This document shows positions 62,243 to 64,000 of a DNA stretch of 64,000 bases, piece by piece; within the stretch, counting starts at the first letter, position 1, and every line of letters starts with the position of its first letter. Made by a program: the position numbers and the translations under genes. The stretch comes from Granulicella mallensis (GTDB lineage: Bacteria; Acidobacteriota; Terriglobia; Terriglobales; Acidobacteriaceae), in NCBI RefSeq assembly GCF_014203225.1, contig NZ_JACHIO010000009.1:1-64000 (forward strand). Direction: 5' to 3'. Under the pieces are notes generated by a model that did not search any database, had not been told where the DNA came from, and saw only the letters and a program-made list of their open reading frames with translations.

Positions 62243-62911
62243 ATGACGAACGCGAACAGTCCCGAGACGAAGAGCCCCGCCGGTCGGAGATTCCTGCGCT
62301 GGCTTCTCTTGATCCTGCTGCTGGTGGCTGTCGCCTGGTTCGGCTGGGTCTATCGTGAGATCAGGTTCACCGCTGACATAGACAACGCGCAGACCGCCGA
62401 TGCGATCGCCGTATTCGGCGCCGCGGAGTATGCCGGACGCCCCTCCCCCGTGCTCCACGCACGCCTGGACAAAGCCGTGGCGCTGTATCAGCGCGGCATC
62501 GCCCCCGTGGTTGTCACGCTGGGCGGAGGAGGCGACAAGGACTCCGGCAACACCGAGGGCGGCGTAGGACGCGACTACCTGCTCGCCAACGGCGTGCCCT
62601 ATGACAAGATCATCGCCGAGACGGAATCCTTCGATACCGAGCAACAGGTAGAGAAGCTTGCCCTGATCGCAGAACGAGAGCACTTTCGCCACATCGTCGT
62701 CGTAAGCGACGGAACGCACCTGTTTCGCATCGCGCTGCTCTGCCGCCGCGCGGGATTGCAGGTCTACACCTCGCCCCGTGCCCCACTCGGACACATCGAC
62801 GAACTGGACGAGGCCCAACGCATCATGCACGAGATGCTCAGCTACACGGCCCTGCGGTTCGGCCTGCACGCCAGCTGGATGCATCGCTGGCTGAACGGCA
62901 GAGCGGACTAG
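62243..62911 (+). CDS. YdcF/SanA-like DUF218 membrane-anchored protein
   Basis: The 222-residue protein has one N-terminal membrane helix (FLRWLLLILLLVAVAWFGWV, about 17-36). A DUF218 domain follows, with VTLGGGGDKDSGNTEG, ETESFDTEQQVEKL and VVSDGTHLFRIAL. Relatives are tied to envelope integrity and vancomycin exclusion (SanA) or bind S-adenosylmethionine (YdcF); the true role is unclear. It is 56 bases after the TsaC gene. Confidence 0.85.
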   Translation: MTNANSPETKSPAGRRFLRWLLLILLLVAVAWFGWVYREIRFTADIDNAQTADAIAVFGAAEYAGRPSPVLHARLDKAVALYQRGIAPVVVTLGGGGDKDSGNTEGGVGRDYLLANGVPYDKIIAETESFDTEQQVEKLALIAEREHFRHIVVVSDGTHLFRIALLCRRAGLQVYTSPRAPLGHIDELDEAQRIMHEMLSYTALRFGLHASWMHRWLNGRAD

Positions 62912-62937
62912 CCTCCCGAGTCCTGAGCGAGTTTGCC

Positions 62938-62994
62938 TTCTCTTTTGCTTTTGTCTTTCTTGTTGTCATTCCCGCAGGGAATCTGCTTCCCGTT
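62938..62994. repeat. Repeat family R1 (copy 3, diverged single arm)
   Basis: TTCTCTTTTGCTTTTGTC followed by TTTCTTGTTGTCATTCCCGC and AATCTGCTTCCCGTTG corresponds to one arm of family R1, but the core reads CCCGCAGGG instead of CCGAGCGCAGCGAG. It lies between the convergent YdcF-like and hydroxylase genes. Confidence 0.6.
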
Positions 62995-63026
62995 GCCCCA
63001 GCAACCCCGGCGATCTCTTCCGCGCT

Positions 63027-63749
63027 CTAATTCTCCCTCTGCAACGTCCCAAAGACCCGATCCCAGATGGTCGTATAAAAACCAAAGTTATACCGAAGAT
63101 CGGCATGATGCCGTGCATGAAAGGAGCTGGTTCCTACCTGCTGTATCAGAGGGTTCCGCATCCACTTTGCAGGAAAAGGTTCCACGCCGGCATGTCCCAA
63201 AGTCCCCCAAAGAATATTCAGGCTCAGATAAACCAGGATCGCCACAGCCGATAGGTGAAAAAGCAAAAGCGCGGAGAGAAGCAATGCGCCAAATCCGATC
63301 ACTTCAAACGGATTCAATACAAACAGGCTGATCGGATTCATCGACTCATGCGTGTGGTGCGTCTTATGAACGATCTTGAAGATCCCCGGATGATGAACGA
63401 TACGATGAGTCACATACATCCCCGCATCCATATAGAACAACAGCAGCACGACATCGAACACCATTCTGGGCCACGACGGAAAGGTGATATGAATCCATCC
63501 GGCCTTCCATAGAAACCACCCGGCGATAGATACGCCCGCATTCAACAGAACACAGCCGATTGCAAGATAGATATCATGCGCGATGAGCGGCTGTGGCGCA
63601 GCAAAGACCGTTCGCTTGCGGAAACAGTAGCCAAGCAGCCAGCAACCCGTGATACTCGCGATGGCAATCCCCAAATTACTCACGACGCTAAAGAGCACCC
63701 ATGACGCCGGACTTTGGAGATAAAACCAGTCATACAGAGTCTTCACCAT
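63027..63749 (-). CDS. Sterol desaturase / fatty acid hydroxylase family membrane protein
   Basis: The 240-residue membrane protein has the histidine clusters of the di-iron hydroxylase family: YVTHRIVHHPG, VHKTHHTHESMNP and FHARHHADLRYNFG. Four or more helices surround them. Substrates in this family range from sterols to fatty acids, carotenoids and hopanoid-like lipids; none can be chosen here. The start ATG at 63749 is plain, with few supporting signals. Confidence 0.88.
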   Translation of the reverse strand: MVKTLYDWFYLQSPASWVLFSVVSNLGIAIASITGCWLLGYCFRKRTVFAAPQPLIAHDIYLAIGCVLLNAGVSIAGWFLWKAGWIHITFPSWPRMVFDVVLLLFYMDAGMYVTHRIVHHPGIFKIVHKTHHTHESMNPISLFVLNPFEVIGFGALLLSALLLFHLSAVAILVYLSLNILWGTLGHAGVEPFPAKWMRNPLIQQVGTSSFHARHHADLRYNFGFYTTIWDRVFGTLQREN

Positions 63750-63842
63750 AGGCTCATCCTACGGAATCGACCCTACTGCCTGCAAAGCTTAAACGCCGCA
63801 CCTGGACACTTAGAATCCTCCCCGAATCGTGCAGAGAGGCAG

Positions 63843-63932
63843 TTGCTTTTGCTTTTGCTGTTGCTGTTGCTGTTGCTGTTGCCTTTGCCTTTGCCTTTGC
63901 TTTTGCTTTTGCTTTTGCTTTTGCTTTTGCTT
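63843..63932. repeat. Tandem hexanucleotide tract, 15 units
   Basis: Fifteen consecutive six-base units follow the pattern 2x TTGCTT, 4x TTGCTG, 3x TTGCCT, 6x TTGCTT, then TTCTGG. Open frames across it read as Lys-Ala repeats and are not real proteins. It joins directly to an R1 repeat core. Confidence 0.95.
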
Positions 63933-64000
63933 TTCTGGTTGTCATTCCGAGCGCAGCGAGGAACCTGCTGTCTCCCGCTTTTTGTCAGTACGACCACAAG
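63933..64000. repeat. Repeat family R1 (copy 4, cut by the window end)
   Basis: GTCATTCCGAGCGCAGCGAG, then GAACCTGCTGTCTCCCGCTT, matches the arm of copies 1 and 2. The second arm, if present, is beyond 64000. Confidence 0.75.

Noticed and set aside
63843-63932. CRISPR array or VNTR-coded protein
   Set aside because: Units are six bases with no spacers and no cas genes nearby; it is a simple tandem repeat.
63754-63997. Minus-strand open frames with long Lys-Ala and Ala-Thr repeats
   Set aside because: They are direct readings of the TTGCTT/TTGCTG hexamer tract and the adjacent R1 repeat; no start signal or family match is visible.
1-64000. tRNA, rRNA or riboswitch genes
   Set aside because: I read the larger gaps for cloverleaf-like or known leader patterns and saw only REP-type hairpins and operators; a covariance-model search would be decisive.

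Overview
The window looks like a chromosomal segment of an acidobacterium of the Terriglobia type (Granulicella, Terriglobus or Edaphobacter relatives). This is an inference from three things. There are two very large TonB-dependent receptors with an N-terminal carboxypeptidase-regulatory-like domain and no SusD partner. There is a dense set of secreted glycoside hydrolases. Palindromic repeats are common between genes. No rRNA, tRNA, CRISPR array, phage or intact insertion sequence was seen.

Layout. (1) 0-11.7 kb is mostly housekeeping: an orphan DppB-type permease behind a CorC protein, trxA, thrB-thrC, the molybdate transporter modABC, murB, a bacilliredoxin, proC and heme A synthase. (2) 11.9-20.5 kb is a minus-strand reductive pyrimidine degradation cluster: carbamoyl amidohydrolase, preT, preA, dihydropyrimidinase, an NCS1 permease and a class III aminotransferase. 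(3) 20.6-45.1 kb is a glycan utilisation region: a GH3 gene split by one in-frame stop, an SGNH hydrolase, a GH95 alpha-L-fucosidase, a clan GH-D enzyme, two TonB receptors, an SSS symporter with a decayed second copy, a GH36 alpha-galactosidase, a GH27 enzyme with two carbohydrate-binding modules, and a LacI regulator. (4) 45.4-55 kb holds an L-fucose/L-rhamnose-type operon (SDR, fuconate dehydratase, RhaT-like symporter), a GntR/FCD regulator, a ROK kinase coupled to a sugar porter, a GH105 hydrolase and a second LacI regulator. (5) 55.1-64 kb returns to housekeeping: a Bcr/CflA exporter, tex, rarA, a TrmH methyltransferase, a Sua5/TsaC protein, a YdcF-like protein and a sterol desaturase-type hydroxylase.

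How the parts fit together. The palindrome TGTATACGTATACA occurs twice in front of receptor 1, once between receptor 2 and the SSS symporter, and in near-perfect form between the GH27 gene and the LacI gene. These sites probably define one local regulon for galactose- and fucose-containing plant polysaccharide. The two receptors have matching promoters (-35, 18-base spacer, -10, operator just downstream). A truncated piece of the symporter sits upstream of receptor 1. Together these point to tandem duplication of a receptor/symporter module followed by loss of one symporter copy. Fucose released by GH95 could feed the 45.4-48.4 kb operon, whose promoter carries a different palindrome, TGAGCGCTCA, in its spacer.

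Several families of long palindromic repeats, including a MITE-like element with terminal inverted repeats, lie within a few bases of stop codons and fill most convergent gaps. I did not find a clearly new molecular machine. The strongest leads are the operator set, the duplicated receptor module, the GH3 nonsense codon and the repeat families.
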